Of a DNA stretch of 64,000 bases, positions 1 to 7,364 are shown piece by piece. How positions within the stretch are numbered: position 1 is the first letter of the stretch; each line of letters opens with the position of its first letter. The DNA is from JAVKFY01 sp040223615. GTDB taxonomy: Bacteria; Pseudomonadota; Alphaproteobacteria; GCA-2731375. The notes below the pieces were generated by a model. It did not search any database, was not told the DNA's origin, and worked only from the letters and a program-made list of their open reading frames with translations. The translations under genes were made by a program, and so were the position numbers. The stretch spans positions 62,001 through 126,000 of the forward strand of contig JAVKFY010000010.1 in NCBI GenBank assembly GCA_040223615.1. The letters are read 5' to 3'.

Positions 1-792
1 ATCGGCGAGGTGAAGTACACCGCGCCGGAGGAGAACGAGGCCGAGATCGCCGATTTCAAGGCGGCGCTGGACGCGGTCGGCGGCGACTTCGCCGACACTT
101 TCATCACCGCGCCCTCGCCCGGCATCGTCGCGACCGCGATGAAGAATGATTTCTATCCGAGCCTGGACGCCTATCTCGACGCGCTGGCCGATGCCATCAA
201 GGTGGAGTACGACGCCGCCGCGCGGCATGGCCTGTTGCTGCAGATCGACGCGCCGGACCTGGCGATGGAGCGGCACATGTGGTTCGGCGACGAGCCGCTC
301 GATACCTTCCTCGACTTCGTGGAAAAGACGATCGCGGCGATCAACCGCGCGCTGGCCGACGTGCCGCGCGAACGCGCCCGGCTCCACGTGTGCTGGGGCA
401 ACTACGAAGGACCGCACGACAGCGACGTGGCGCTGAAGGAAATCCTGCCGATCCTGCTGAAGTGCGATGTCGGCGGTTTCCTGCTGCCGTTCGGCAACCC
501 GCGCCACCAGCATGAGCCGAAGGTGTTCAAGGACATCAAGCTGGCGCCGGACCAGTATCTGATCGCCGGCGTGATCGACACCCAGACGATCTATGTCGAG
601 CATCCCGAAGTGGTGGCGGAGCGGCTGGAGAAGGTGGCCGAGGCCGTCGGCGATCCAGGCCGCGTGCAAGCCGGCACCGACTGCGGCTTCGACACCTCCG
701 CGGGCATGGGCAAGGTCACCGAGGACGTGGTCTGGGCCAAGCTGCGCGCCATGTGCGAGGGCGCCGAACTCGCCAGCAAGCGCCTGTTCTAG
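1..792 (+). CDS. MetE C-terminal-like (cobalamin-independent methionine synthase family) protein, 5'-truncated by window edge
   Basis: The reading frame is open from base 1, so the gene starts upstream of the window; 263 codons plus stop are visible. The fold is that of the MetE C-terminal/UROD-like barrel, a zinc-dependent thiol methyl or alkyl transferase family that also includes epoxyalkane:CoM transferase. Visible family motifs are HVCWGNYEGPH, the GNPRHQHE stretch and TDCGF; the His-x-Cys pair and the later Cys are the expected zinc ligands. Homologues I know usually read LEFANPRH where this protein reads LPFGNPRH, so the Glu ligand position appears to be Pro. The substrate is unknown. 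It is a free-standing single-domain member, not full-length methionine synthase. Confidence 0.8.
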   Translation: MGEVKYTAPEENEAEIADFKAALDAVGGDFADTFITAPSPGIVATAMKNDFYPSLDAYLDALADAIKVEYDAAARHGLLLQIDAPDLAMERHMWFGDEPLDTFLDFVEKTIAAINRALADVPRERARLHVCWGNYEGPHDSDVALKEILPILLKCDVGGFLLPFGNPRHQHEPKVFKDIKLAPDQYLIAGVIDTQTIYVEHPEVVAERLEKVAEAVGDPGRVQAGTDCGFDTSAGMGKVTEDVVWAKLRAMCEGAELASKRLF

Positions 793-974
793 CGTCGACA
801 GTCCGCTGAGCCGGCGAAACTGCCGGCGGCGTGGGGATGCCCTAATTTTTTCCCAACTTCGACGCAACCATCGCGTCGCCCGATGCGTTTCAATCCCTAC
901 AAGAACCAATAACGACGTTTGCAATGGGTCCGGGCACCGGTGCGTCGGTGACCGGGTACAAGTAGGGGTAATTC

Positions 975-2576
975 ATGGCCACGCCCGTCACGAACTCGGT
1001 ATCGAGCACCGGCGATCCATTGATCGACGGCCTGCATCAGGGTTCGTCCTGGCAGAATCTCGGCGCAACGCCAACAATCACCTACAGCCTGTGGGACAAC
1101 GGTCTGGGGAACTGGACCTCGGAGCGCGCGGCACTGGTCGACTTCGCGTTCGGCCTGTGGGAAGCGGTGATCGACGTTTCGTTCGAGCGGGTCGCGCCGG
1201 AGGGCGCCACCGCGCACAACAATCCGTCCGACATCTCAATCATCTTCGCCAGTCCCTCGCTGTTCCAAGGCGCGCCGAACGCGCCGGCGATGTCGATGTA
1301 TCCAGATTCGGTCGCGACCGACGCGTTCTTCAACTCGATCGGCGCCGACCCGTCGGATTTCCCGACCGCGGAAGGCGATATCTACATCAATTCCGACAAC
1401 CCCGAGGTCGTGTTCAACGAACCGGGCAGCGTCGGCTTCCAGCGCCTCATGCAGGAGATCGGATCGGCGATCGGGTTGAAGGATCCCGGTGCCTCGGATG
1501 GCAGCTTCGGCACCTACGCGTCGCTCGGCGTGGGGCAGTTCGACAGCGCCGCGGTCACCGTGATGAGCAACAACACGGTCTCTGACACCGACGCCGCCGG
1601 CCAGCCGGCGACGCTGATGATGCTCGACATCGACGCGGCGCAGTCGATCTATGGCGCCAACCCATCGCACAACCCGGGCGACGACGTGTATCCGCTGACC
1701 ACGGCCGGCATCGTCGGCACGATCTGGGAAACCGGCGGATTCGACTTCATTTCCGCCCAGGGCCAGACCGGGAGCTGGACGATCTCGCTGCTGCAGGGCG
1801 GGGTGTCGACCAGCACCGGAAATCCGCTGTCGGCCTACAACGCGGTGGTCATCGCCGAAGGCGTCGAAATCGAGGCGGCGATCGGCAGCTCGCAGAACGA
1901 CAACATCACCGGCAACGAACTGAACAACTTCGCCTGGGGCCTGAGCGGCGACGACAGTGTCGCCGGCGGCGACGGCGACGATCGCCTGTTCGGCAATCCG
2001 GGCGACGACATCCTGATCGGCGGCGACGGCGACGATACGATCCGTGCCCATACCAACGACGACACGCTGACCGGCGGTGACGGCGACGACAATCTGTTCG
2101 GCGGCGGCAACAACGATTTCCTCAACGGCATGGCCGGCAACGACCAGGTCAACGGCAACTCCGGCGCCGACACGGTGCTGGGCGAGGCCGGCAATGACAC
2201 GCTGCGCGGCCAGGGCGCCGCCGACCATATCGAAGGCGGCGCCGGCAACGACCTGATCGTCGGGCATGCCGGTGCCGACACGATGTTCGGTGGCGACGGC
2301 ACCGACACGCTGATCGGCGGACCGGCCAACGATGTGCTCAACGGCGGCGCCGGCCCGGACACTTTCGTGTTCGGCGACGATCAGGCGCTCGACACCATTC
2401 AGGATTACGAAGCCGGGATCGATACCATCACCGTGACCGCCGACAGCGTCGGCGATCTGGTGGTGCAGTCGGGCCCGGACGGCGCGGTGGTCACCTGGGG
2501 GGCGCTGACGACGGTCATCGTGTTCTCCAACCTGGCCCCTGGTGACATCGATTTTGGAGATTTCCTTTTCGTGTAG
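975..2576 (+). CDS. RTX secreted protein with degenerate serralysin-like (M10) domain
   Basis: 533 aa. Residues 1-240 look like a serralysin-type metalloprotease domain, including the pre-repeat segment DIDAAQSIYG. From about 315 to 455 there are tandem glycine/aspartate nonapeptide RTX repeats (GGDGDDRLFG, GGAGNDLIVG and others) that bind calcium. The C-terminus DFLFV, Asp followed by hydrophobic residues, matches a type I secretion signal, and there is no N-terminal signal peptide. The zinc motif expected as HExxHxxGxxH reads QEIGSAIGLKD at residues 160-170: all three His are lost and the Glu is kept. The Met-turn (VMSNN) persists. A non-catalytic secreted calcium-binding protein is likely. 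The start follows AGGGGT. No type I secretion genes adjoin it. Confidence 0.88.
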   Translation: MATPVTNSVSSTGDPLIDGLHQGSSWQNLGATPTITYSLWDNGLGNWTSERAALVDFAFGLWEAVIDVSFERVAPEGATAHNNPSDISIIFASPSLFQGAPNAPAMSMYPDSVATDAFFNSIGADPSDFPTAEGDIYINSDNPEVVFNEPGSVGFQRLMQEIGSAIGLKDPGASDGSFGTYASLGVGQFDSAAVTVMSNNTVSDTDAAGQPATLMMLDIDAAQSIYGANPSHNPGDDVYPLTTAGIVGTIWETGGFDFISAQGQTGSWTISLLQGGVSTSTGNPLSAYNAVVIAEGVEIEAAIGSSQNDNITGNELNNFAWGLSGDDSVAGGDGDDRLFGNPGDDILIGGDGDDTIRAHTNDDTLTGGDGDDNLFGGGNNDFLNGMAGNDQVNGNSGADTVLGEAGNDTLRGQGAADHIEGGAGNDLIVGHAGADTMFGGDGTDTLIGGPANDVLNGGAGPDTFVFGDDQALDTIQDYEAGIDTITVTADSVGDLVVQSGPDGAVVTWGALTTVIVFSNLAPGDIDFGDFLFV

Positions 2577-2605
2577 GTGCTTTCCCCGACTGACACGAAG
2601 TCTCA

Positions 2606-2634
2606 GACCGCGGCTGGCGCCGCGGTCCTTTTTT
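2606..2634 (+). terminator. Rho-independent terminator of the RTX gene
   Basis: A 9-bp GC-rich stem (GACCGCGGC pairing with GCCGCGGTC, loop TGGC) is followed by CTTTTTTG, about 30 bases after the RTX stop codon. Confidence 0.9.
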
Positions 2635-2956
2635 GTCCGCATCACCGGCGCCGACTTGCGACGTGGCCGGATCCCGGTACTGAGGATGCGAACTGAATTC
2701 GCCATGCGAATAACGTCGACGCATCGGCAGGTTCCCCGCGAGCGGTCGGGGCGGCTTCAGGCTGAGCGCAGACCAGCGTCGCCATGCGCCAACCGTCACA
2801 TCGGCCATGACCCGGGGTCCGGGCGCCGCTGGCTAGAACTGGCCAGCCCACCACGACGCACGCCGCAGGGTGGGTCGCCGGCTCAAGACCGGTATGAAGA
2901 TAAGCGTATGTTTCAGTTCAGCCCGAAGCCGCTCCGGCGCCAGGCGACCGCGCAAG
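2635..2956. other. Intergenic region between two facing terminators; no gene seen
   Basis: About 320 bases lie between the terminator of the RTX gene and that of the opposing PEP-CTERM gene. Short frames here have no ribosome binding site or recognisable product. Around 2808-2903 there is a decayed copy of the family-B palindromic repeat (a CCGGGGTCCGGG segment, then GCCGGCTCAAGACCGGTATGA). Confidence 0.5.
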
Positions 2957-2983
2957 AAAAAGCCGCGGCCCGAAGGCCGCGGC
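2957..2983 (-). terminator. Rho-independent terminator of the PEP-CTERM gene
   Basis: On the minus strand GCCGCGGCC, loop TTCG, GGCCGCGGC is followed by TTTTTC. It lies 35 bases beyond the stop codon of the PEP-CTERM gene. The perfect 9-bp stem and the UUCG tetraloop make this a strong call. Confidence 0.9.
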
Positions 2984-3017
2984 AAATCGTGGAGAGCATC
3001 GAAAAGACCTCAGGCGG

Positions 3018-3650
3018 TCAGCTGCTCCGGCGCTTGCGCCGGGCGGCAAGGCCCAGGCCAGCCAGCGCGGTACCAAACACCAGCGCGGTCGTCGGCTCGG
3101 GAACATCGGCCGGCGAGATGAACGTCGCCGACCAGCTGCCTTCGCCATCGGGATCGTTGATCGACTGCTGCGCCGTCACCGACACGTCGAAGGTGCCGTC
3201 AACCGCAGCGTCGCCAGGCCGTGAGCCAGTCACGTTGCCCGACCCAGTGAACGTGACGATGTTGAAGTCACTGGTCGCGGAGAAGTTCGGATCCGACATG
3301 CTGAGCAGCGCGAAATCCAAATTCCAGTCGCCGCTCACGACCATCAGGAAATCGTTGATCGGGACGGCGCCGACGAGCGGGTCGATCGAGCTGACAAGCA
3401 TGCCGCCATCGACCGGAATACCGGTGTAGTCGCCGTCGCCGCCATTCAGCGTGGTGTTGCCATCGTTGACGATAGCGCCGCCGCCGGCCGGCGTAAGGTC
3501 GGTGCCATCGGCAAAGCCGCCGGACGCGGAGAAGTTGCCCACGATCGGACCCGCCATCGCCGTCGTGGACAGCGCGATGGTGGCAACGGCAGCGGCCGCG
3601 GCGAGGGCGGCGGTGCGGCCGATCAGGCTCGGGGTTTTCAGGTAACTCAT
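3018..3650 (-). CDS. PEP-CTERM sorting domain protein
   Basis: 210 aa. An N-terminal signal peptide has a hydrophobic stretch ending ALSTTAMAGP, so cleavage is near residue 33. The low-complexity middle is rich in Gly, Asp, Ser and Thr, and I recognise no enzymatic motif there. The C-terminus is a complete PEP-CTERM tripartite signal: VPEP, then a hydrophobic helix, then ARRKRRSS. Such proteins are processed by a membrane exosortase and go to the cell surface or exopolysaccharide matrix. The start at 3650 has an excellent AAGGAGGT ribosome site; a longer frame reaching 4070 has none and would bury the signal peptide. A sigma-54 promoter match lies about 70 bases upstream. No exosortase gene is in the window. 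Confidence 0.88.
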   Translation of the reverse strand: MSYLKTPSLIGRTAALAAAAAVATIALSTTAMAGPIVGNFSASGGFADGTDLTPAGGGAIVNDGNTTLNGGDGDYTGIPVDGGMLVSSIDPLVGAVPINDFLMVVSGDWNLDFALLSMSDPNFSATSDFNIVTFTGSGNVTGSRPGDAAVDGTFDVSVTAQQSINDPDGEGSWSATFISPADVPEPTTALVFGTALAGLGLAARRKRRSS

Positions 3651-3716
3651 AACAGACCTCCTTAAGAACTCGTTTTGCACACAAGAGCAATCGACCTTGC
3701 TCTGGGACAATCCCTC

Positions 3717-3731
3717 GCAATTCGCATGCCA
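3717..3731 (-). promoter_or_regulatory. Candidate sigma-54 (RpoN) promoter for the PEP-CTERM gene
   Basis: The minus strand reads TGGCATGCGAATTGC. This matches the sigma-54 -24/-12 consensus TGGCAC-N5-TTGC with the invariant GG and GC correctly spaced. Transcription would start near 3705, leaving a 5' leader of about 55 bases with a strong Shine-Dalgarno. Many PEP-CTERM genes are known to be driven by RpoN with an enhancer-binding regulator such as PrsR. The AT-rich DNA from 3760 to 3900 could hold the activator site. Confidence 0.75.
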
Positions 3732-4090
3732 AAGTCCGCAGCCTGGACAAGTCATTGTAAAGTAAAAACATACACGAACGGCCAATTGGTTCCTTAGATT
3801 CCAAAAATATTTTTGTAAAAAATCCCGACAAGCAAGAATATGGACTCGCGCCTGGCGACTCATTACTGAGCTTCCATTGTCATTATATTTGAATGATTTG
3901 GACACACCGAACGCCGCTGCATCAATTGACACAGCGGTCGCTGCCGGAGAGCCGGTGTTGAAAATTGAACGCGTGAGCGCAAACGGGGTTCCTGCCGTTC
4001 GTCGAAAGGGCGCCGATTGCCAAAATGGCTGGGCCCGTTCCCCACAGGTGCGGCACACTGGACCCGACAACGACGAGGGGAGAACGCGTG
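3732..4090. other. AT-rich intergenic region between divergent genes
   Basis: About 360 bases without a credible gene. Positions 3760-3900 are markedly AT-rich for this genome and include the palindrome AAAAATATTTTT near 3805. It separates the sigma-54 promoter of the PEP-CTERM gene from the DUF1326 gene and probably contains upstream activator or bending-protein sites. Confidence 0.5.
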
Positions 4091-4702
4091 ATGGCCTGGA
4101 AGATCGCCGGTCAGTACATGGAGAGTTGCAACTGCGACTATCTATGCCCGTGCATCTATACCAACCCGCAGGGCAAGGCGACGCACGACCATTGCACCGC
4201 GCTGATGGCGTTCCGGATCGATGCCGGACAGGCTGACGGCGTCGACCTCGCCGGCGCCAAATTCGCCTTCGTGATCAAGACCGGGCCGGTGATGGCGGAC
4301 GGCGACTGGATCTTCGCCAACGTGGTGGACGCGGAGAGCGAGGCCCAGCGCGGCGCGCTGGCCAAGATCGTCGGCGGTGAGGCCGGCGGCATCCCGCAGC
4401 GACTGCGCGACGGGGTGGTCAGCGACTATCGCGGCTGCGTATTCAAGCCGATCGACTTTGGCATGGACGGGCTGAAGCGCTGGGTGAAGATTCCCGGCGT
4501 GCTGTTCTTCGCGATCCAGGGCGTGGAGCCGCGGATCAAGCCGGACGAGCCGATGTACATCGACAACACCTCGCACCCGGCGAACGCGCGGCTGGCGCTG
4601 GCGCAGGCCAGCGAGATGGTGCTGTCAGGTTTCGAGCTGGACGAAGATCTGCAAGGGGCCGGCAACAACGGCCACTTCGCGCCGTTCGACTGGCAAGGTT
4701 AG
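4091..4702 (+). CDS. DUF1326 domain-containing protein
   Basis: 203 aa. The N-terminus MAWKIAGQYMESCNCDYLCP is characteristic of DUF1326, with clustered cysteines at positions 13, 15, 19 and 21 that could bind metal. The biochemical function of the family is not known to me. ATG 4091 was chosen because the family's conserved start follows immediately; GTG 4088 sits just before it, and AGGGGAG lies upstream near 4075. It is convergent with the lysozyme-like gene, and the two stop codons overlap by four bases. Confidence 0.82.
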   Translation: MAWKIAGQYMESCNCDYLCPCIYTNPQGKATHDHCTALMAFRIDAGQADGVDLAGAKFAFVIKTGPVMADGDWIFANVVDAESEAQRGALAKIVGGEAGGIPQRLRDGVVSDYRGCVFKPIDFGMDGLKRWVKIPGVLFFAIQGVEPRIKPDEPMYIDNTSHPANARLALAQASEMVLSGFELDEDLQGAGNNGHFAPFDWQG

Positions 4703-5502
4703 TCGGGACGGCTCAGCCCTTCGGCCCATAGCGCCGCCTCGCGCTCGCGGCGTACCCGCAATCCCCGGGCGAGCGGCCACAGGCGACGCATCGACAGCAA
4801 CTGATCCGGCACCTGGTCTGCCTTGCCGGCCCGCAGCAGGTCGCGGATCGCGCGCATCTCCGCCCGCCGATCGCTGCCCGGCATGTCTTCCAGCCCGGGA
4901 CCGCGATTGAACACCAGGCTCACCAGCACCGCGCGGCACATGCCCGGCAGGTCCGCCAGCATCGGATAGGCGCGCGCGGTGTGACCGACGAACTGCGGCA
5001 GGCTGCGGCCGATGAAGACCTGCCACGCGGTGGTCCAGGGAATGCGGATCGACTTCAGGCGGTCGGCGCCGGCCTTGCTGCCATGCTCGCCGAGCCACGG
5101 ACGCAGTGCGCGCGCCGTCGCGGCCGGCAGGCGCGGCGCCCAGTCGGCCTCGAAGATGTCGGCGGAAAAGCGCAGGTCGTAGCCGACGCCGATGGTGATG
5201 CCGGAGGCGCCGCCGGGCCAGATCGGCCGCGCGGCGTGCCGCTCGTAGAAGTCGCGGCCGCCGACCTCCTCGCTGGCGATGAAGGTCACGCCGTCGGTCG
5301 GCAGTTCCGGCGACGGATCGGGCTGGGCTTCCAGCCAGTCGATCAGCGCGTCGTCGGCCAGCTCTCCCGCCGGCAACCCGGCCAGCGCGCGCGCCTCGCG
5401 GATCGCGCGGCGGGTGTTGCGGCCGGTGAGGCCGTCGGTCTCCAGCAGCCCGCCGACCTTGTTCAGCAGCGCCTGCACGCGCCGCAGTTCGTCTCGTGAC
5501 AT
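4699..5502 (-). CDS. Peptidoglycan-binding and lysozyme-like (pesticin/T4-lysozyme type) protein
   Basis: 267 aa. Residues 1-60 resemble a peptidoglycan-binding domain (the motif ETDGLTGRNTRRAIREA is typical). Residues 72 onward resemble the pesticin/T4-lysozyme-like fold: an acidic SEEVGG segment supplying a candidate catalytic Glu at 78/79, then GITIGVGYD at 101-109, the usual glycine-rich beta turn. It probably cleaves glycan strands of the cell wall. No signal peptide is visible, so it is either cytoplasmic until release or exported by another route; a prophage origin cannot be excluded, but no other phage gene is present. The ribosome site is GGGGGAG. Confidence 0.72.
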   Translation of the reverse strand: MSRDELRRVQALLNKVGGLLETDGLTGRNTRRAIREARALAGLPAGELADDALIDWLEAQPDPSPELPTDGVTFIASEEVGGRDFYERHAARPIWPGGASGITIGVGYDLRFSADIFEADWAPRLPAATARALRPWLGEHGSKAGADRLKSIRIPWTTAWQVFIGRSLPQFVGHTARAYPMLADLPGMCRAVLVSLVFNRGPGLEDMPGSDRRAEMRAIRDLLRAGKADQVPDQLLSMRRLWPLARGLRVRREREAALWAEGLSRPD

Positions 5503-5558
5503 GATCGCGCTCCCCCGCCGCGCATCCTACGCGACGGCCCGCGACCGCTAGCAAGTGA

Positions 5559-6302
5559 CTATTTCAGGTAGTCGAGCAGGACCTCGCCGTAGGGCAGGGT
5601 CAGGTCGGCGATGAAGTGGCGGCCGGTGACGACCTTGCGGATCGGCAGGTCGGCGACCGGCGCGTTGACGTGCGGGATCAGGTGCAGTCGCGCCGGGCCG
5701 GACCACGAGCCCTTCACCGTCACCTCGATCAGGTTGTACTTCACCAGTTGGGCGATGGCGGGCTTGCCGTCGACGTCGGGGATCAGCTTCAGGTTGACCT
5801 GCATCTTGGACAGCGCGGCCTGGGTCTTCGACAGGTCGCGGGCCTGGTTTTCCCACTTGTAGGCCATCGAGCCCATCGCGACCTGGACGCCGGAATAGTC
5901 CAGCGTGCCGGTCAGCGTGTCGACATTCACGCCCATTTTCGGGTGCGCGTACTTCTTCGGAAAACCCCAGATCTCGCGGCCGGCGACGATCGGCGGGTCA
6001 TCGTCCAGGTACATCTGGGCGACGAAGTTGCAGGGCTGGCCCTCGTAGCTGCACGGGATCACCACGCCGCTCTCGGTGTAGTCGCCGAAGCCGGAGCTGT
6101 CCGGCATCTTGATCCACTCGTAGAACACCTGGTTGGAGGGGTCGGGGACCAGCGGCTCCGGCACCGCGGCGCGGATCGCGTCCGGGTCGCTCTCGTAGAT
6201 GATGATCATGTATTCGCGGTCGACGAACCGGTAGGGCCCGTGCGGATAGCTCGGGCCGGCGGCCGGCATCGACGGCAGCGAGAGGATCTGCTCGACATTC
6301 AT
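5559..6302 (-). CDS. Acetoacetate decarboxylase family protein
   Basis: 247 aa. The family core is clear, including GREIWGFPKKYAHPKM at about 108-123; Lys116 or Lys117 corresponds to the lysine pair that forms the Schiff base in acetoacetate decarboxylase. The canonical reaction is acetoacetate to acetone plus CO2, although many family members act on other keto acids. It is the last gene of the bdhA operon, 19 bases after the patatin-like gene, which fits acetoacetate as substrate. Start 6302 was chosen because the frame upstream runs into the patatin gene; the ribosome site (AAGGTG) is modest. Confidence 0.85.
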   Translation of the reverse strand: MNVEQILSLPSMPAAGPSYPHGPYRFVDREYMIIIYESDPDAIRAAVPEPLVPDPSNQVFYEWIKMPDSSGFGDYTESGVVIPCSYEGQPCNFVAQMYLDDDPPIVAGREIWGFPKKYAHPKMGVNVDTLTGTLDYSGVQVAMGSMAYKWENQARDLSKTQAALSKMQVNLKLIPDVDGKPAIAQLVKYNLIEVTVKGSWSGPARLHLIPHVNAPVADLPIRKVVTGRHFIADLTLPYGEVLLDYLK

Positions 6303-6321
6303 CGCAGGATGCACCTTCCAG

Positions 6322-7362
6322 CTAGAGGAATTTCTCGGCGATATCGGTGGAGGACTCGACGCCGACCTTGTCGTAGTGCGCATCGAGGAAGGCCTCGCCG
6401 CGCTGGCGGCCGGTCTCGTGCAGCGACATCAGGAAGTCCCAGTCGGCGTTCAGCTTGGAGGACACGCCGAGCTTGCCGAGCACGTCTTCCGCGTCGACGG
6501 TATGGATCAGGATCTTGTGCAGCCGGCCGCCGCCGTCATAGCCGTCGTCGATCAGCTTGGTGACGAAGTCGATGACCCTGATCTCGCGCATCAGCGAGGA
6601 GTTGAAGCTGAGCGTGTTGATCCGGTCCATGATCGCCTGTGCCGTCTTCGGCACTTCGGGGATCTTCAGCGGGTTGAGCTGGATGATCAGCACGTCGCGG
6701 CAGTCGGTGTGATAGAACAGCGGGTAGAGCGGCGGGTTGCCCATGTAGCCGCCATCCCAGAAATACTCCCCGTCGATCTCCACCGCCTGGAACATGAACG
6801 GCAGGCAGGCCGAGGCCAGCACCGCGTCGATGGTCACGTCATGCTCGTCGAACACGCGGATCTTGCCGGTCATCACGTTGGAAGCGCAGATGAACAGCTT
6901 CAGCTTGGTGCAGACGTGCAGCGCGTCGCAGTCGACCACCGCCTCCAGCACATCGCGCAGCGGATTGTAGTTCGTCGGATTGAGCTGGTAGGGCGAGAAC
7001 ATCCGGCTCATCGCCTCGAAGGCGACGAAGGTCGGGGAATTGTCCATCGTGCCGTTGATGCCGAGGAACTTCTCGATCGGCGAGGGCTGCAACGGCGAGT
7101 AGCGCGCGGCGTCGGAAATCCGCTTCCAGAAGTCGTGCAGCGCGGCCCGCGCACCGGGGGCGCCGCCCTTGGCCAGGCCGGACGCGGTGACGGCGGCGTT
7201 CATCGCGCCCGCCGAGGTGCCGACGATGCCGTCGACCTCGAAACAGTCCTCTTCCAGCAGCCGGTCGATCACGCCCCAGGCGAAGGCGCCGTGCGCGCCA
7301 CCACCTTGCAACGCGAGGTTCAGTGGCTTGCGATTGCGCGTCCCGCCGGCGGTCCTTGCCAT
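6322..7362 (-). CDS. Patatin-like phospholipase/hydrolase
   Basis: 346 aa. All patatin landmarks are present: the oxyanion glycine loop GGGAHG at 20-25, the nucleophile elbow GTSAG at 48-52 with Ser50, and the catalytic Asp in DGG at 203-205. It is an acyl hydrolase using a Ser-Asp dyad. Sitting between bdhA (2 bases away) and the acetoacetate decarboxylase-like gene, it plausibly releases 3-hydroxybutyrate-type acids or attacks lipid coating storage granules; this role is inference from context only. No signal peptide is seen. Confidence 0.9.
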   Translation of the reverse strand: MARTAGGTRNRKPLNLALQGGGAHGAFAWGVIDRLLEEDCFEVDGIVGTSAGAMNAAVTASGLAKGGAPGARAALHDFWKRISDAARYSPLQPSPIEKFLGINGTMDNSPTFVAFEAMSRMFSPYQLNPTNYNPLRDVLEAVVDCDALHVCTKLKLFICASNVMTGKIRVFDEHDVTIDAVLASACLPFMFQAVEIDGEYFWDGGYMGNPPLYPLFYHTDCRDVLIIQLNPLKIPEVPKTAQAIMDRINTLSFNSSLMREIRVIDFVTKLIDDGYDGGGRLHKILIHTVDAEDVLGKLGVSSKLNADWDFLMSLHETGRQRGEAFLDAHYDKVGVESSTDIAEKFL

Positions 7363-7364
7363 GC

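Noticed and set aside
1915..2340. Short regularly spaced repeats that might be a CRISPR array
   Set aside because: They are in-frame 27-base codon repeats for RTX nonapeptides inside a coding sequence, not repeat-spacer units.
1236..2705. 489-codon minus-strand open frame over the RTX gene
   Set aside because: Its Val/Ala/Gly-rich repeats are the mirror of the RTX nonapeptides; not a separate gene.
3018..4070. Longer 350-aa version of the PEP-CTERM protein
   Set aside because: It would place the signal peptide in the middle and lacks a ribosome site; the start at 3650 has AAGGAGGT.
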